A DNA stretch of 64,000 nt from Diaporthe sp. PMI_573 (taxonomy: Eukaryota > Ascomycota > Sordariomycetes > Diaporthales > Diaporthaceae), in the NCBI GenBank assembly GCA_021399435.1, contig JAJTUP010000014.1:372001-436000 (forward strand), read 5' to 3'. A model generated the notes under the pieces. The model was not told the origin of the DNA and did no database searches. It was given only the letters and a program-made list of their open reading frames with translations. Every line of letters starts with the position of its first letter. Positions within the stretch are counted from its first letter, which is position 1. Position numbers and translations under genes: made by a program. This document shows positions 35,176 through 47,077 of the stretch, in pieces.

Positions 35176-35196
35176 CAGTGATGTTATTGGATTGGA
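35176..35196 (+). repeat. hAT left inverted repeat (21 bp)
   Basis: Perfect match to the reverse complement of 36326-36346. It overlaps the last coding bases of the BAHD fragment. Confidence 0.85.
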
Positions 35197-35499
35197 TTGG
35201 AGCTGGATCCGAGCCTCGATCCAATCCAGTCCAGACGTGGGGACAGGCAGCCTCCAGGATATCCAGAACCGATCCAGTTCATATTTTTACCCTTTTGGGA
35301 CAATCAATGAGCCGCTGAATAAGCAGACTTGGAGTAGAACTGTTCTTGTCCTTGGGTTATGACACCACCTAACTACGGAGCTCATGTTCTCTAGCAACTT
35401 GCGTCTCCAGTATGTTCTTCTCGCTTCCATCATCTTCGCCGCCTTCCTCTCCCTCACCCAGCCCATCCGCCCCAACTGTACTCCCTGCCTCACCCTCCA

Positions 35500-35976
35500 T
35501 CAAACCGATGGCAGAGTCATCAAATGCCTTCTGCTCCGGGCGACCATACCAAGCTCGTAAGCACTCGCTGGCTTCAATGACGTCCATCCGGAGCCGTGAG
35601 CGATGATTTGGTGTTTCGATTCCAGGTGGTTTAAGGTAGTACAATTGCCCTTGCCGGAAATAGGAAGTCCCTGTTGGCGCTGCTGCTGTTCGCACAGATA
35701 ACAGTACCAGAACGTCTTCGTCGGGTCCTGCTTGAGTTGTATGTCTTCACCATACTGCCAGACGACTGATGTCCTTTTCTTGGTGTGCTTTTGGGACTTT
35801 GCCACAACAGAGTAGCGTACATATTGCTTCCCATTCAGCTTGAATTCGTCGGGTTCGATCAGGGTTCCGTCGGGGTCGTTTGGGCGAGGACTAATATATG
35901 TTGGAGCAAGAATAACTCTGTCAGAATCAGGACGGCGACCGCTGGCAGCACCGAAATAGCTGGAGATAGTGGCCAT
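35500..35976 (-). pseudogene. hAT transposase N-terminal fragment (BED finger)
   Basis: Starts at ATG 35976 (MATISSYFGAASGRRP). The BED-type finger reads SVVWQYGED, then FWYCYLCEQQQ and a final HLESKH, giving the C-x2-C and H-x-x-x-H pattern. After that the frame is lost. A shifted frame (about 35640-35369) continues with an acidic Gly/Glu stretch, as seen before the catalytic domain of such transposases. The catalytic domain is absent, so this can bind DNA at most. Confidence 0.75.
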
Positions 35977-36325
35977 GGTGTAGCTGGTGAGTGGACTGTT
36001 CAGACACGTCTGCCACAGTAGAAGGACTGCTGAAGTCGCGAGCGACGCGTTTGCCTCCGTGCTTTTAATAGCGTAGCAATCTGCACGCGTTGGATGTTAA
36101 CCCAATAGCGGAACGATAGTTCGCGCGTCGTGTCGTGGTCTGCGACGGCAGCTGCGACGGGAGACTCCTCATGACCACTCAATTAGGCTTAGCTCTTGCC
36201 TTATCAGGTTAGACCATTGGAGCTCCAGGAGCTGGTTGCCAATCAATCCAATCCAGTCCAAATCTTCGAGAAACCCAAATCCAGTCCAGCCATTTTCCGA
36301 CAAATCCAGTCCAATCCAAATTGCC

Positions 36326-36346
36326 TCCAATCCAATAACATCACTG
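36326..36346 (-). repeat. hAT right inverted repeat (21 bp)
   Basis: Perfect inverted partner of 35176-35196. Subterminal copies of tccaatcca/ccagtcca motifs precede it from 36240. Confidence 0.85.
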
Positions 36347-37778
36347 CACGAACTACGGACAAACAACCACAAGTACTTGATGAGTTCTCAGAGGCCATTG
36401 GGAATATTGTCAGTCGGAATCCTATTAGACCATATTCGAGGAATTTCAGTACTAAATTATTTTAGATGCGCAAACAAACGGACGCCTTCGAAAAACTTTG
36501 GAGATGGACCGAGCGAGCAAGCAAAATGTACCGTAGGCTGCCCGGCGCGGGCGTGCTGTCCAAGCTTCACATTCCCCTTCTAGACATTAACCCAGAGGGT
36601 AAGCTGGAGAAGGAGATAAAGGATATTGTTGAGGAGCTCGGCATCATGGCTTATATCAAAAGAGCGGAAAAGGATGTTCTACAAAGCTTTGTGACCAACG
36701 CTCTCCAAATCCTGGATCCCGGGGATGCAGTCGAAGTGAAAAAATATCCCGAGAGCCCAAGTGTTACTAGCGCTGATGGTCGACCACAAACCGAATCTCC
36801 CGCTAGAAGTTCGGAATCTCTTCCCTCATCGAAAGAGGCTGACAGAGCCGCACACCGGTGGTTTTCTGCGAACGCTTCTGAGCTCATCAAAAGAGTCGAC
36901 CAACGAATTTCACAGCTCGAAGAACTTGAGAGAAGTGCAACGTCGACGGCAGAAATGGTAAGTCTCCATGGCTGTAAGTAAACTCACTCATAGAAAGCTG
37001 ATAGTCCCCCAATTGCTCCAGGTCAAGGATCTTTTGGAGCTCAAACAACAACAAGCTGGAGTGGTTCAGGCCTGGCAATCTGTGGAATTAAGCAATGTGG
37101 CCATGAGACAGGGCAGATCTATTTTGGTTTTCACCATCGTGACCATCGTCTTTGTGAGTGCCTTCCTATACAATTCTGAACTCACTGCTGCGAATATGCA
37201 CACTCGCCTATGACACTACAGAAAGCAACTGACGTGAAAAATTAGCTGCCGTTATCATTCATGTCAAGCATCTTCGGAATGAACGCTAAAGAGCTGGGTG
37301 GCAGTGACAATGAGATGCATTTGAGGGATCAATTCACGTATATGTGTGAGTGACGTGCTGAAACAAAATTCGATCTCGACTTTCCACGCCAATTGGGACT
37401 CCTTCTAACGAAGATCGGGTAGTCTCAATATCGGCCGGTGTCATCACCTTGACCTTGTTGTTCTCAATCAACACATTCTTCCGCACGCTTCTATGGTGTG
37501 TTCTCAAGCAGTGCTACACAAAGTTTGTCGTCGAGACCGGTCTGTACAGTCACGTATACCTCGGATTAAATCTCGGAAGCGACGACATGTATGAGAAAGC
37601 GATGGAAATGACGGAAATCCTGAAGGCCAAAGAGAAGGAAAAGTTTTTCAAACGGCGCAGGGAGCAGACGGAGCAGAAGGACAATGAAGAGAGACCTCGA
37701 GACGGTCGGAGGCGTTGGCCTCTGTCCTTGTCTCGAGAGAAAGCAAAGGATGCAAGTGGCAGGACTGGTCAGGTGTAG
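36347..37778 (+). pseudogene. CorA-like Mg2+ transporter, 5' end missing
   Basis: C-terminal part of a fungal CorA-superfamily membrane protein, starting abruptly at the hAT right end. First segment is to about 36410 (LDEFSEAIGNI), then a short intron ending ATTTTAG before 36466. Further coding is about 36466-36957, 37022-37154, 37246-37344 and about 37423-37778. The amphipathic region EIKDIVEELGIM precedes a long coiled segment. Two membrane helices follow (SILVFTIVTIVFLPLSFM and SAGVITLTLLFSINTFF). The signature GMN (37276-37284) ends the first helix as in CorA. A basic cytoplasmic tail closes the protein. The N-terminal cytoplasmic domain (and ankyrins, if any) is lost, so the fragment is probably not expressed properly. 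Confidence 0.75.
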
Positions 37779-38663
37779 CAGAGAGTGGCACTCCAAGGAG
37801 ATGCATGCTACTTGTAAGGCCAATCAACTTTTCCTTGGGAAAGCAGCATGGATCCGGGCAGCAGCCGATAATGAATTTACAGAACAGCCAATCCCAGAGC
37901 ATCGCAAACCAAGCACGACTTGCCAGTGAGGGAGCAGTGATTTGGCGTAATTGGTTCAAGGAATGTTACACCTTTAGTTGTTGAGCACAATGATCCCTCT
38001 CCTTGTGGCTTTGTAAAGTCTTCTCCTTTTTTTAAAAACAGAAGCTATGAGATGGTCCAGGTTGGGTGGGCCGTGATAAGCAGCAGATGAATGCCGTCAT
38101 TACGAACATGGGGTGTCGTTCAGGCGGTCATCAAGAGAGCGACCTGCTGTGGGTCCAGTCCTGACGGGTGCACAGGGCTTGAATGATCTCTCGTTTCTAT
38201 TGGAAAATATTGTTGTCCCCTGGTCGAGAGCGGGGATCTTCGTTGTTGGCGCCATGGAAATTCCCCCCTACCCAGCATCGACTAAAAAGCTTGTGTCTCC
38301 AAGCTTTCACCTTCCCGAAGTGATCTACAGCTTCTTTTTTTACATGCTGTAACCCTGACTCATTGGCTTCCTCGTATCGACAACATCTGTGTCTCCCCAA
38401 CACTGCCGGGATGCCCGAACCTCGCCGCGACTCATTATCGCGGAGATGTGCATTGGTGTTCTCGTCTTATCGGTAATCTACTGCCGGCAAATGCAGACGT
38501 AAGACGTTGACAAATGAGGGTGCTAGCGTTTGGGCCCCAGTTCTTCATGTACCTAGATATGCAAAGTATTTACATATTCCACATCAAGCGTTATTTTCAT
38601 CCCTTTGTTGTATGTCAATGTTTGTATACTCCTATGCCATTGCAAAGGTGCCTTACAACCGCC
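37779..38663. other. Intergenic region
   Basis: About 885 bp upstream of the carboxypeptidase. No gene is recognised. Confidence 0.5.
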
Positions 38664-40382
38664 ATGATGCCAATCTTCAACTTGGTGTCGCTCACGACAC
38701 TGCTATCTGTATCTGGCAGATCGATTGCGCAATTCGTCGCACCCCCAGCCGATCTAATTTCGAAGACTGGTTATGCCGATATTCCGGTCCGCTACAAGGA
38801 AGTCCCAGTGGGGACATGTGAACTGGACCCCAATGTGAAGAGCTATTCCGGGTATGCGGATGTTGGCGCAGACGAACATATTTTCTGGTGGTTTTTTGAA
38901 GCCCGCAACCAGGATCCGTCTGACGCCGACCTCACCGTGTGGATCAATGGCGGCCCGGGGTCGTCCTCCATGATCGGGCTGTTCCAGGAAAACGGCCCCT
39001 GCAGAGTTGATGCCGACGGGAATGTGGTCAACAATCCCTATTCCTGGTCGAATGTATCCAACATGCTCTTCATTGATCAGCCCGTCGGCACCGGATTCTC
39101 CTATGGCAAAGCAGTCCCAGCCTACCAGAGCGCCTCTGGCAACCTCATTCAGCTATCGGATGACAACTGCCCTGAGTACGCCGAAGGCACTGGTACTTGC
39201 GGCACATGGTCATCAGCGAACGAGACCCTGACTGCGAACAGCACGGCAAATGCTGCTCCGAATTTCTGGAAGACTCTCCAAGGCTTTATGGGCGCATTTC
39301 CACAGTATTCACGCGGCGACTTCAACTTTGCAACCGAAAGTTATGGCGGCCACTACGGTCCGGTCTTCAACACTTACATCGAGCGTCAAAATCAGCTCAT
39401 CAGGACAAACAGCTCGTCTGGGCATGAGATCAATCTCAAGAGTGTTCTCATTGGCAACGGCTGGTTTGACCCTCTTATCCAATACGCCGCCTATTACAAC
39501 TTCACGGTCTCCCCGGGAAACACTTACGATTACTTTCCATTCAACGACTCGATCAGCGAGATGATGTACAACGCCATGTACGGCAAGGGCAACTGCTACG
39601 ACCAGACCGTCGAGTGCAACACCAACGGTGTTAATGAGATCTGCACGGCGGCAGACAACTTTTGCCTCTCCGAGGTCGAATCCGTCCTGGACAACTACGC
39701 TAATCGCGATGAGTATGATATCCGCGAGCTTCAACCAGACCCTTTCCCGCCCACCTTCTACGTGGACTACCTCAATAGTGATGTATTCCAATCAGCAATC
39801 GGTGCATACGTCAATTTCTCAGAGAGTAGCAGCGTCGTTGGGAATGCCTTCGGCTCCACCGGCGACGATGACCGCGTTGATGGTACAGTGGAGGATATGT
39901 CCACCTTGATCTCAAGCAATCTGACAGTGGTGATGTTCTTTGGAGACGCCGATTACAACTGCAACTGGCTTGGTGGAGAAGCGGTCGCGGAAGAAATCAA
40001 TGCACCCGGGTGGAGCACCGCTGGATTTGTCAACGTCAGCACTTCGGATAACATTGTTCATGGGCAAGTGAAGCAGTCTGGTGCTTTCAGTTTTGTCCGG
40101 ATCTACGAGTCGGGCCATGAGGTGCCATTCTATCAGCCGGAGGTGGCTCTGGCGATGTTTGAGCGTGCTATCGGCGCCAAAGATATCGCAACTGGCCTGA
40201 CTGATGTGGTGCCTGGAGCGGTTTATACCACCAATGGTACAGCCAAAAGCACATATCGGGAGGGAAACTCGACAGTGCAGTATGTTGTCACTCCAGACTC
40301 GGCGACGTATAACACTTCTCTAAATGCGCCGAACCCCATCAATGAGAAGGAGTTGAGAAGGAGGAGATATATTCGGTCTTGA
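38664..40382 (+). CDS. Secreted serine carboxypeptidase (S10)
   Basis: Removes C-terminal residues from peptides; predicted secreted or vacuolar. Single exon. ATG 38664 is preferred over 38514 because it gives a clean signal peptide (IFNLVSLTTLLSVSGRSIAQ). Length is 572 aa. Family motifs are in order: substrate-binding NGGPGSSSM, nucleophile Ser in TESYGGHYGP (GESYAG-type), catalytic Asp in FFGDADYNCNW and His in YESGHEVPFYQP. Many N-x-S/T sites and paired Cys residues suit an extracellular glycoprotein. The C-terminal RRRRYIRS follows a low-complexity Thr/Asn stretch. Neighbours do not suggest a pathway. Confidence 0.93.
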   Translation: MMPIFNLVSLTTLLSVSGRSIAQFVAPPADLISKTGYADIPVRYKEVPVGTCELDPNVKSYSGYADVGADEHIFWWFFEARNQDPSDADLTVWINGGPGSSSMIGLFQENGPCRVDADGNVVNNPYSWSNVSNMLFIDQPVGTGFSYGKAVPAYQSASGNLIQLSDDNCPEYAEGTGTCGTWSSANETLTANSTANAAPNFWKTLQGFMGAFPQYSRGDFNFATESYGGHYGPVFNTYIERQNQLIRTNSSSGHEINLKSVLIGNGWFDPLIQYAAYYNFTVSPGNTYDYFPFNDSISEMMYNAMYGKGNCYDQTVECNTNGVNEICTAADNFCLSEVESVLDNYANRDEYDIRELQPDPFPPTFYVDYLNSDVFQSAIGAYVNFSESSSVVGNAFGSTGDDDRVDGTVEDMSTLISSNLTVVMFFGDADYNCNWLGGEAVAEEINAPGWSTAGFVNVSTSDNIVHGQVKQSGAFSFVRIYESGHEVPFYQPEVALAMFERAIGAKDIATGLTDVVPGAVYTTNGTAKSTYREGNSTVQYVVTPDSATYNTSLNAPNPINEKELRRRRYIRS

Positions 40383-41587
40383 ATAGATGTTGGTGAATAC
40401 TGATCCAGGAGAGAAAGAATGATAGAAATAGTAAATTTATCATCATGCTAATACTATCTATCCATCCATATGAAGATGTACAAAGTATGCGGTCTCCGTA
40501 AGGATAGCCCGCTCAATGTCTCCGTCCTTTGGTTTGCACGTCTCGGAATTTCCTCGGTTAAAATTCCTCGGTTAATTAAGGGGCATCGAGAGCCTCATTA
40601 TCCAGAGGAATCTGGTCGCGTGCTCACACTCCTGCAGCTACCGGTCTGTGTGTCAGTGAATCGATTGGTCGTAGCTGGCGATCATCGCTTACGTACTGGC
40701 CATGCGGCGTTTCGAACAAGCCTTTCGAGGCGACACGCTTGAGTGTGTGTCAAAGGGATGAGGCCAAGGAGGGCGGGGAGCCACTCACAAACGTTTATCA
40801 GATGATACATCAAACTGGCCACACACACACGTGTTGTTCCGTTGTCACCAGGACACGGCTACCCGCAAGCAGATTGCTCTGGGCCTTTAGCCCTATAGCC
40901 CTGTTGCCTTAGTTTTGATACACAAAAGAATGGTCGAGGTTCCAAAAGTCATGAGCAACAAGAATTGATGAGTGAAGACGGGGGTATGGATACTTGCTCT
41001 CCCCTAAAAGACTGCCTTCACTGTGCGGGCTCATGTGGATTTGAACTGTGAAGAGCCTCATCAGGGCATTGGGAAGAGATTGGTACGATCCCCAGACTGT
41101 TGCTACCTAAGCGTCTGTCAAACAAGGGTCACCGAATTCACTGATTCCACGAACCCCGCTCATTTGGCGTTCAAAGTGAGGCACACAGCAGCGACAAATA
41201 ACTACCGGTCAGCCAGTCTTTGCAAACGGCAACTGCTTCTGCCTGGTTGGCTGGATGGCTCAGCCCTTGGACCAGATGTATTTATGTGTGGACTTGACTA
41301 GAATGTACAGTGACTTCAGCTTGGGTCGGCCTTGCCTCATGAATTCATGAGCTGTTTTCACTCATTCCCCCAATGGTTTCCCGTGTCACAAAAGCAACCG
41401 TCAGTAAATCTCGGGGATCCGAGATTCTGTGACTTGTCAGTGAGCAGGCACTAGGAAGTTTTGTTCTTCTTGTTCTCCCACCTTATCATCATCGGGACTG
41501 CCTTCCATCCCTCAGTTCATCTTACATTCACCCCTATTTTCAGGTCTTGACCGACTCCATGAAGGCTGCACGCGCGTTTGCACTACA
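40383..41587. other. Intergenic region
   Basis: 1.2 kb without a supported gene. It contains a small direct repeat (tcctcggttaa twice near 40550-40577) and a short CA run near 40822. Confidence 0.5.
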
Positions 41588-43390
41588 GTGAGTCCTGTAC
41601 GGCAGTCGGGCAACATGTCTCTTTGCCGTCTGCTCTCCGATGTTATCGGTCGTGTCTCTAACCCTTTCAAGCCCTGGAAGCATTCATTCCACCCCAGGGA
41701 CGACATGATCAAAATGGCGACGAGCAGCCCACAGCTGCAGGGCCTCAGCTCCTCCATCACCGAGATCATGAGAGTGTTGGGTACAGCTCGGGCATCTATC
41801 GGCGTTCTGGATGGTGAGACGGGCGAAATACATCTTGCTGGACTCGGGCATTGAGATGTTGATGCGCAGCTGCCTCCTGAAGAGCACACAATCTATCACC
41901 TCGCATCGCTTTCTAAGAGTTTCACAGCTGCCGCCATCGGTATCCTAGTGGCTGACGGCAAGCTCAACTTTGGCGATCGTATGTGTAATGTCTTGTCTTC
42001 CTTTCACCACCACGACGAGAACGTTGCCACCCAAAGCACCGTGCTCGATTTTCTGTCGCATCGGACTGGTATTGCAACGAAGAACGCCATATGGCAACAG
42101 GATGGACATGAGCTCTTGCTGGGGAAGAAGGACACTGTGCCAACTGTCTCATATCTTGAGGTCATCGAGCCTCTTGGAGAGAAATGGATTTACAACAACT
42201 GGGGATATGATATACTTTCTCACGTCGTCGAGTCTGTCTCTGGCCAATAGTTCGCCGACTTCCTATCCGACAGGATCTTGAGGCCGCTTGGGCTTAACGA
42301 GACTACAATGGTGCTCCACCCAACGGCCAAAGATTGGGCACATGGTTACATGCCAGGGCCCTCCGGCGAACTCATTGATGTCGGACGTCCCGTAATCGCA
42401 TCAGGTACTGTTCAGCAGGGAGCCAACGGCGTGAAGAGCACCGTCAGAGATCTATTGACTTACTACAAGGCTGTCTTGGATGCTTGGAAAGTTGAAACCG
42501 GAGTGTGGAAAACGGAATCACATGCGAAGCTGTCCTCTTCGTCGTTGAAGAATGTCAAGGGGCTTCTCACGCCTCACATATCACTGGATCCCGACGCAGA
42601 ACCCCATGCCAGCGGTCAATGGTACGGCGCTGGCTGGGCAATAGCAGATCTTCCTGCGCCTCTCGGTAGCATCGGGAAAAATGGAATGTTCCTCTCGTCG
42701 ATGCCGCTCGTCGGAAGAGGCGGCAAAGGGGGAAAGGCGAGGCGAGAGGACAAGAGGACCAGAGTTTGGTACCACAATGGCAGCCTGGTCGGATTCTTCA
42801 GCTCAGTCCACGTCTTACCCGAGAGTGGAACTATTATTGTTGTTCTAGTCAATTCCATTCCCAAGAATGATGCGGCAGACTGGCTCGGCCAACTACTTGT
42901 CGAGGAATTCCTGGATTGCAAGGAGAGAAGCGACTTTGTTTCTCTTGCCCGTCAAACTGCGGCTACATTTGACGACATGTGGAAACAGCTTCCCACAGAC
43001 TTAGAGCGGGCGAAATCTCTGGGGAAGTCCACTCGGCCATTGTCACAATATATGGGACGCTACTACAACAAGGGTGGAAACTTTTTCATTGAAGTCACTG
43101 GAAACGCAGATGAGCTTGCTTTTTCATTCCAAGGACGTGCCACACAGTCTCATCCGTTAGAAGTCTTTGGCGAGGATGCCTTTTGTTGGCCATTGTCGGA
43201 GGCCAAGTCATGACAGATTGGTCGTTGGCCGGATCTGGATATTCCAACATATGTTTTCCATTTCGAAGAAGACGAGCAAGGGCAGGTGACAAAGCTTCGT
43301 TGGGAGCATGACCCCGATGTTCCTGGAGGAGAGATTTTCGAGAAATCCAGAAGCCGAGAAGCACAACGGGAAATTCGTGCTGAACTTTAG
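41588..43390 (+). pseudogene. Beta-lactamase-like serine hydrolase with three in-frame stops
   Basis: Class-C beta-lactamase/penicillin-binding-protein-like hydrolase (fungal esterase or transesterase type). One reading frame carries the whole protein. The SxxK nucleophile motif is HLASLSKSFTAAAIG, the Tyr motif is YNNWGYD, and a C-terminal KTG-like site lies near WYHNGSLVGFFS. Three stop codons break it: TGA at 41852-41854, TAG at 42248-42250 and TGA at 43211-43213. Homologous-looking sequence continues in the same frame after each (DVDAQLPPEEH; FADFLSDRILRPLGL; QIGRWPDLDIPTYVF), ending at TAG 43388-43390. No frameshifts are seen. Introns do not explain the stops, since coding continues directly on both sides. 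Point-mutation decay is the likely cause; the TAG fits RIP-type CAG to TAG. Confidence 0.82.
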
Positions 43391-43835
43391 AGCGGCACCT
43401 GGTTTTCAAGAATATGACAATTTTTTTGTTATGCAAAACTCGTCATTCAGTGCCTTAGAATATGCTTGCTCATGCTTGCCCATCTGTCGGGTCGACTTAC
43501 CCAACTGGACAGAATCAACAATTGGCGATATTTTGACCTTTTCACTCAGGGTGCGACATTATCTCGCCGCGACAAGTATGTATGACCTGGGGATTGTATT
43601 CGTTGCTCAACGGCAGACGTAAATCGAAAGCGTTGACCTTCGGTTGCATCGCCAACCAACCATATCATGTGTCAACTCATAGCCCATGCCAATTCACATA
43701 CACATTGGACTGTAATAAGTTGCACACAAATTTGGAAAACAGGAGTCGATTTTCACATATGAAGCAGACTTGTGGGCTATGGTGCTGGCTGTCTCTCCAG
43801 GAGTGGCGAATAAATTAAGACAAAGTCGCAGTTTC
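43391..43835. other. Convergent intergenic region
   Basis: 445 bp between the hydrolase pseudogene and the F-box gene (minus). No coding signal is seen. Confidence 0.5.
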
Positions 43836-45798
43836 TTACAATATCAGACGAAATGTTACCCCCACTTGCTTAAACAATAGCCTCAATATTTGCATAGAGT
43901 CTTCCGTGATTTGTGTTTCATCTTGTTGAGCCCGGCCACTATTGGAGAGAGTTGTTTGCGAATGAGAGTTGAAGCAATTTGAAGTGAACGTCACCTCTCT
44001 CAACTCTGGAAGACGCTCCGAGCATTCATTACAGACAGCCCCAAAGACATGAGTATAAAATTCAAGAGGGGTCCAGCTGTCGGGGAATTCGGGATAAAAC
44101 TCAGCCGGGTCGGAGTTGCCCCAGTAGTCGATTAGGTGCAGTCGAACTAGAGACTGTGGCAGGAGATTCGGGAGCTGCAGAGCGACGGCCGGATCCTCGG
44201 TCCCAAAGAGCCAGATAGACTCCGTCGTTAGATCCTTCAGCTTGGCCATTTGATTCAAGGTCGACAATGAAGGCGGATAGCTTTCGAATTTGACCCAGTG
44301 GCCTTTCGCCGGATAGGTCTCCGGGGAGGTCGTCAGAGAAAGTGTCTCTAGCGTCCCAGAGACATTGAGCAGAGCCTCTGATGCTTCTGGCGGTAAGTCT
44401 AAATTGTCTGGGGGGCGGTCTGAACCATCCCTGAACTCGGCATAGAGCGAGACCAGGTTCGGGAATAAAGCCACTATAGCTGCCATATCATCCTGGGGCT
44501 GATACCCACGCAAGAGTGAAACCTCCTCCACGCTATCCGTGAGTGGTGTTTCGGTCTCCGTTGGCCGCCGCAGCATGCCCAAAATCTCTCTGAATGGTGG
44601 CGGATGCTTTAATTCGACACGACGAAGCAGAGGTGAACTCATAAACAGAAGGGCAAGGATTGCCGAAGTGTTGATACTGGCTGCCATATTGCTATGGCCC
44701 TCGATAGTCAATATTTCGAGATCGTGAAGGAAGGGGTGACCATAAGGTCGAACCCTGTTTAGAAATTCTCCCTCGCTTCCAAATTCGTACCGCTGAAGAA
44801 AAGGCAATACGGCATTGAGTTCAGGGCAAGGGTGAAGGCCAGACGATGGATCGATAATGGCCCCATTCAGCATGAACAGGCATTTAATCCGGGGGCACAT
44901 TGCCAAGATAGAGCCGAGAAGCCTCGAGTCTTTCACAGTGTCTGGTCCGTCAATACCCACTGTGAAGTAATGAATCAGTGATTTGCAAGAGATAAAAAGG
45001 AATGCGTAAAACAAAGCCTCCAAATGTTCCACGTGTAGGCTTCTAAGTTGCAAGTGCGACTCCTACTCGGATGAAATTGGTGAAATCTTTGAGAACGCCG
45101 CTGAGGGAAGAGGGAATACACTGAGAGGAAGATTCTGGCACAATAGGCTTGACAAGAGGGTGAACTTGCGCATAAAGCCCCTTGGAAAAACCCTCGGGAG
45201 TAGAGCAACATGTGCGATCCGTACCAGGGGCATCGTACTTACTGAGCTTAGCGATTTCTAAGTCAACGCTGTCACGCGGCCACTCATCCTTTATCGAATC
45301 CCAACATTCCGCGAAAATGGCAGCCCCTTCTTCTAGATGACGTATACTTGATCCGGCATCGGTATGGGCTTCCCACATAACGCCAGCCCAAGCAAAAGAC
45401 CGAACCATAGGGCGGCGATCGGCTTGTTTAGCGAGCGTGCAGAAGAACCGGAATAATTCCCATCTATCCTTGACAAGCGGGTTACGGTATAGATGAGGGA
45501 TTGCAAGCTCGTAGAACGCCCTGGAAGCTAAACAGATGTTTAAGAGACTAGTCCGGCATTCCAGGTGCCCGGGGCTGACCATCGGTTTCTCGGCGGTGGA
45601 TTCGGCGGCGGTGAGGGGTCCAACCGGACGTAATTCATCCAGAACACCCAAAATCACGTCTCGTGGGAGATTCGAAAGGGAAATAGGCCCCATTCCCCAG
45701 CTTTGCCGCCATGGCGGCTGTGCCCCTGGGCTGTCGGCTCGGCTTCGGACGCGGAGCTCTAGCATCGGAGGAGCGAGGTGCGCTGACGTCCTAGGCAT
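43836..45798 (-). CDS. F-box protein with leucine-rich-like C-terminus
   Basis: Probable substrate adaptor of an SCF ubiquitin ligase. It starts at ATG 45798. The F-box (ISLSNLPRDVILGVLDEL, residues about 38-55, then IPHLYRNPLV) is followed by a long region of irregular leucine-rich segments (LHDLEILTIEGHS, LLRRVELKHP, FPNLVSLYAEF, LVRLHLIDYWG), typical of fungal F-box proteins. The first part (45798-45043) and the second part (45053-43836) are in different frames. Either an unrecognised short intron lies at about 45140-44960 or there is a one-base frameshift near 45050. I cannot choose: donors and acceptors there do not give a clean phase. Confidence 0.72.
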
Positions 45799-46549
45799 AG
45801 TCTTGATGGATTAAAAAGGCAAGGGGAAAATCAAGTGGTCCTTTTACGTTCAAAGGCTGCAGTTGTGGAATTGGTAACTGAACAGCGACCGAATCCATTG
45901 ACCCAAAAGGAGTAAGTCAAGTTCAGGTCATGGCCATTTGCAGCGGTTGCCTGGTTTGTTGCCTACGGTCACATGACCGCTGAAACTGTTCACTGACAAA
46001 CTTGTAGAACTGGTTAAGCAACAATTGTTGGCAGGTGCGCAAGGCATGTAAGGGGATACATACCTCCAGCTGTCAAGTTTCTTATACGTTTGCTAAGGTA
46101 CTCTATAGGTATTTATGGGTTTCTCTAAAGCTCGACTCGATCTTTCCAAGCCACTCAATAATAATCGTCACCCACGATCTAGCACCTTTGGGTGAGACTG
46201 CTGTGCGGAGACATGGAAATGGTGAAATCACCTTTCCAGAACCTTTCAAAAGATTGTTGGCCAGCGTTGTCCTGGGCGATCGTCCATCACCACAATTTCT
46301 TGGTTTGCGCAATCTTCAGTGAGCCATCCATAGAACTACGGGTCGTTGAGAGGTTTGCTCAGGAGATTCTTGAGCTCCCATGTTTGCCCTCCGGCAGGTA
46401 GCACCGATCCGATTCGTGTCTTGGCCTTGCCTTGATACACATGTTCCAGCTGACTGTCGACACCATGCTTCTTGCAATTGGCAACTTCCTCACATCAGCA
46501 CCAACGGGACCTTGCAGTTTACTGTTTCGAGCTCTGCATCAAATTTTGA
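45799..46549. other. Intergenic region
   Basis: About 750 bp upstream of the F-box gene, with no recognised gene. Confidence 0.45.
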
Positions 46550-46990
46550 CACATGATGCTCCTGCTCCGAGACGCATGGATACCGTACGCGCTTCGAACG
46601 ATTCTTGAACTTGGCAATATTCGAGCTTTTCAGACAATCATTTTACATTGACCAGAATTATGCATGCCAGCCAACGAAACCTCCATAGTTGGTGTTGCTG
46701 TGTTCCAAGGCAAATTTGAATTAGTGACGACATTGCTTTTTACTTTGGGCGGAGGTGGTGACAGCCTCGGGCCTGGCGACAAGCCAGCCATACAGCTTGC
46801 ACTCAAAAATGAAAATATGGAGATGTCGAAACTTCTCGCCCGTAAAGGTGGGCTCAGTCACTCGGATAGCATAGCCCGCTTTTCAGCACTTCTCCTACGG
46901 ATTGCAATTGAGTCTGAGCTCAACATGGGTCGAACTCCTACTTCAGCTGGGTGCCGATCGAAATATCGGCTATTCGGTGATGATTGAATA
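46550..46990 (+). pseudogene. Ankyrin-repeat gene fragment
   Basis: Frame pieces with ankyrin-like pattern: IPYALRTILELGNIRAFQTI (about 46578-46640), then from 46664 ETSIVGVAVFQGKFELVTTL and PAIQLALKNENMEMSKLL, about two degenerate repeats. Stops interrupt both ends. There is no start or partner domain. Probably the remnant of an ankyrin-containing fungal gene. Confidence 0.5.
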
Positions 46991-47077
46991 ACCACTTCCG
47001 CACCCGGAATTCCGTTATCATCTCCAGATTACCGCGGAGAGAAACCAGGCACTCATGTTCTTGACGCTAATTCGATG

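Larger units (their letters stand above)
35176..36346 (-). mobile_element. Internally deleted hAT-type transposon
   Basis: A 1171-bp element with 21-bp inverted repeats (35176-35196 and 36326-36346), starting cagtgatgttattggattgg. Both ends are followed by clusters of subterminal attgga/tccaat motifs. The minus-strand frame inside encodes a BED zinc finger, the N-terminal domain of hAT transposases, but no RNase-H-fold or hAT dimerisation region, so it is a deletion derivative. The flanks (ccttcgtc on the left, cacgaact on the right) do not form the expected 8-bp duplication. Confidence 0.82.

Noticed and set aside
35168..36354. Target-site duplication for the hAT element
   Set aside because: The 8 bases on each side do not match as a direct repeat; ttcgt occurs only in inverted orientation, so no duplication is claimed.
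41852..43213. Introns as an explanation for the stops in the hydrolase
   Set aside because: Coding similarity continues immediately before and after each stop, leaving no room for an intron.
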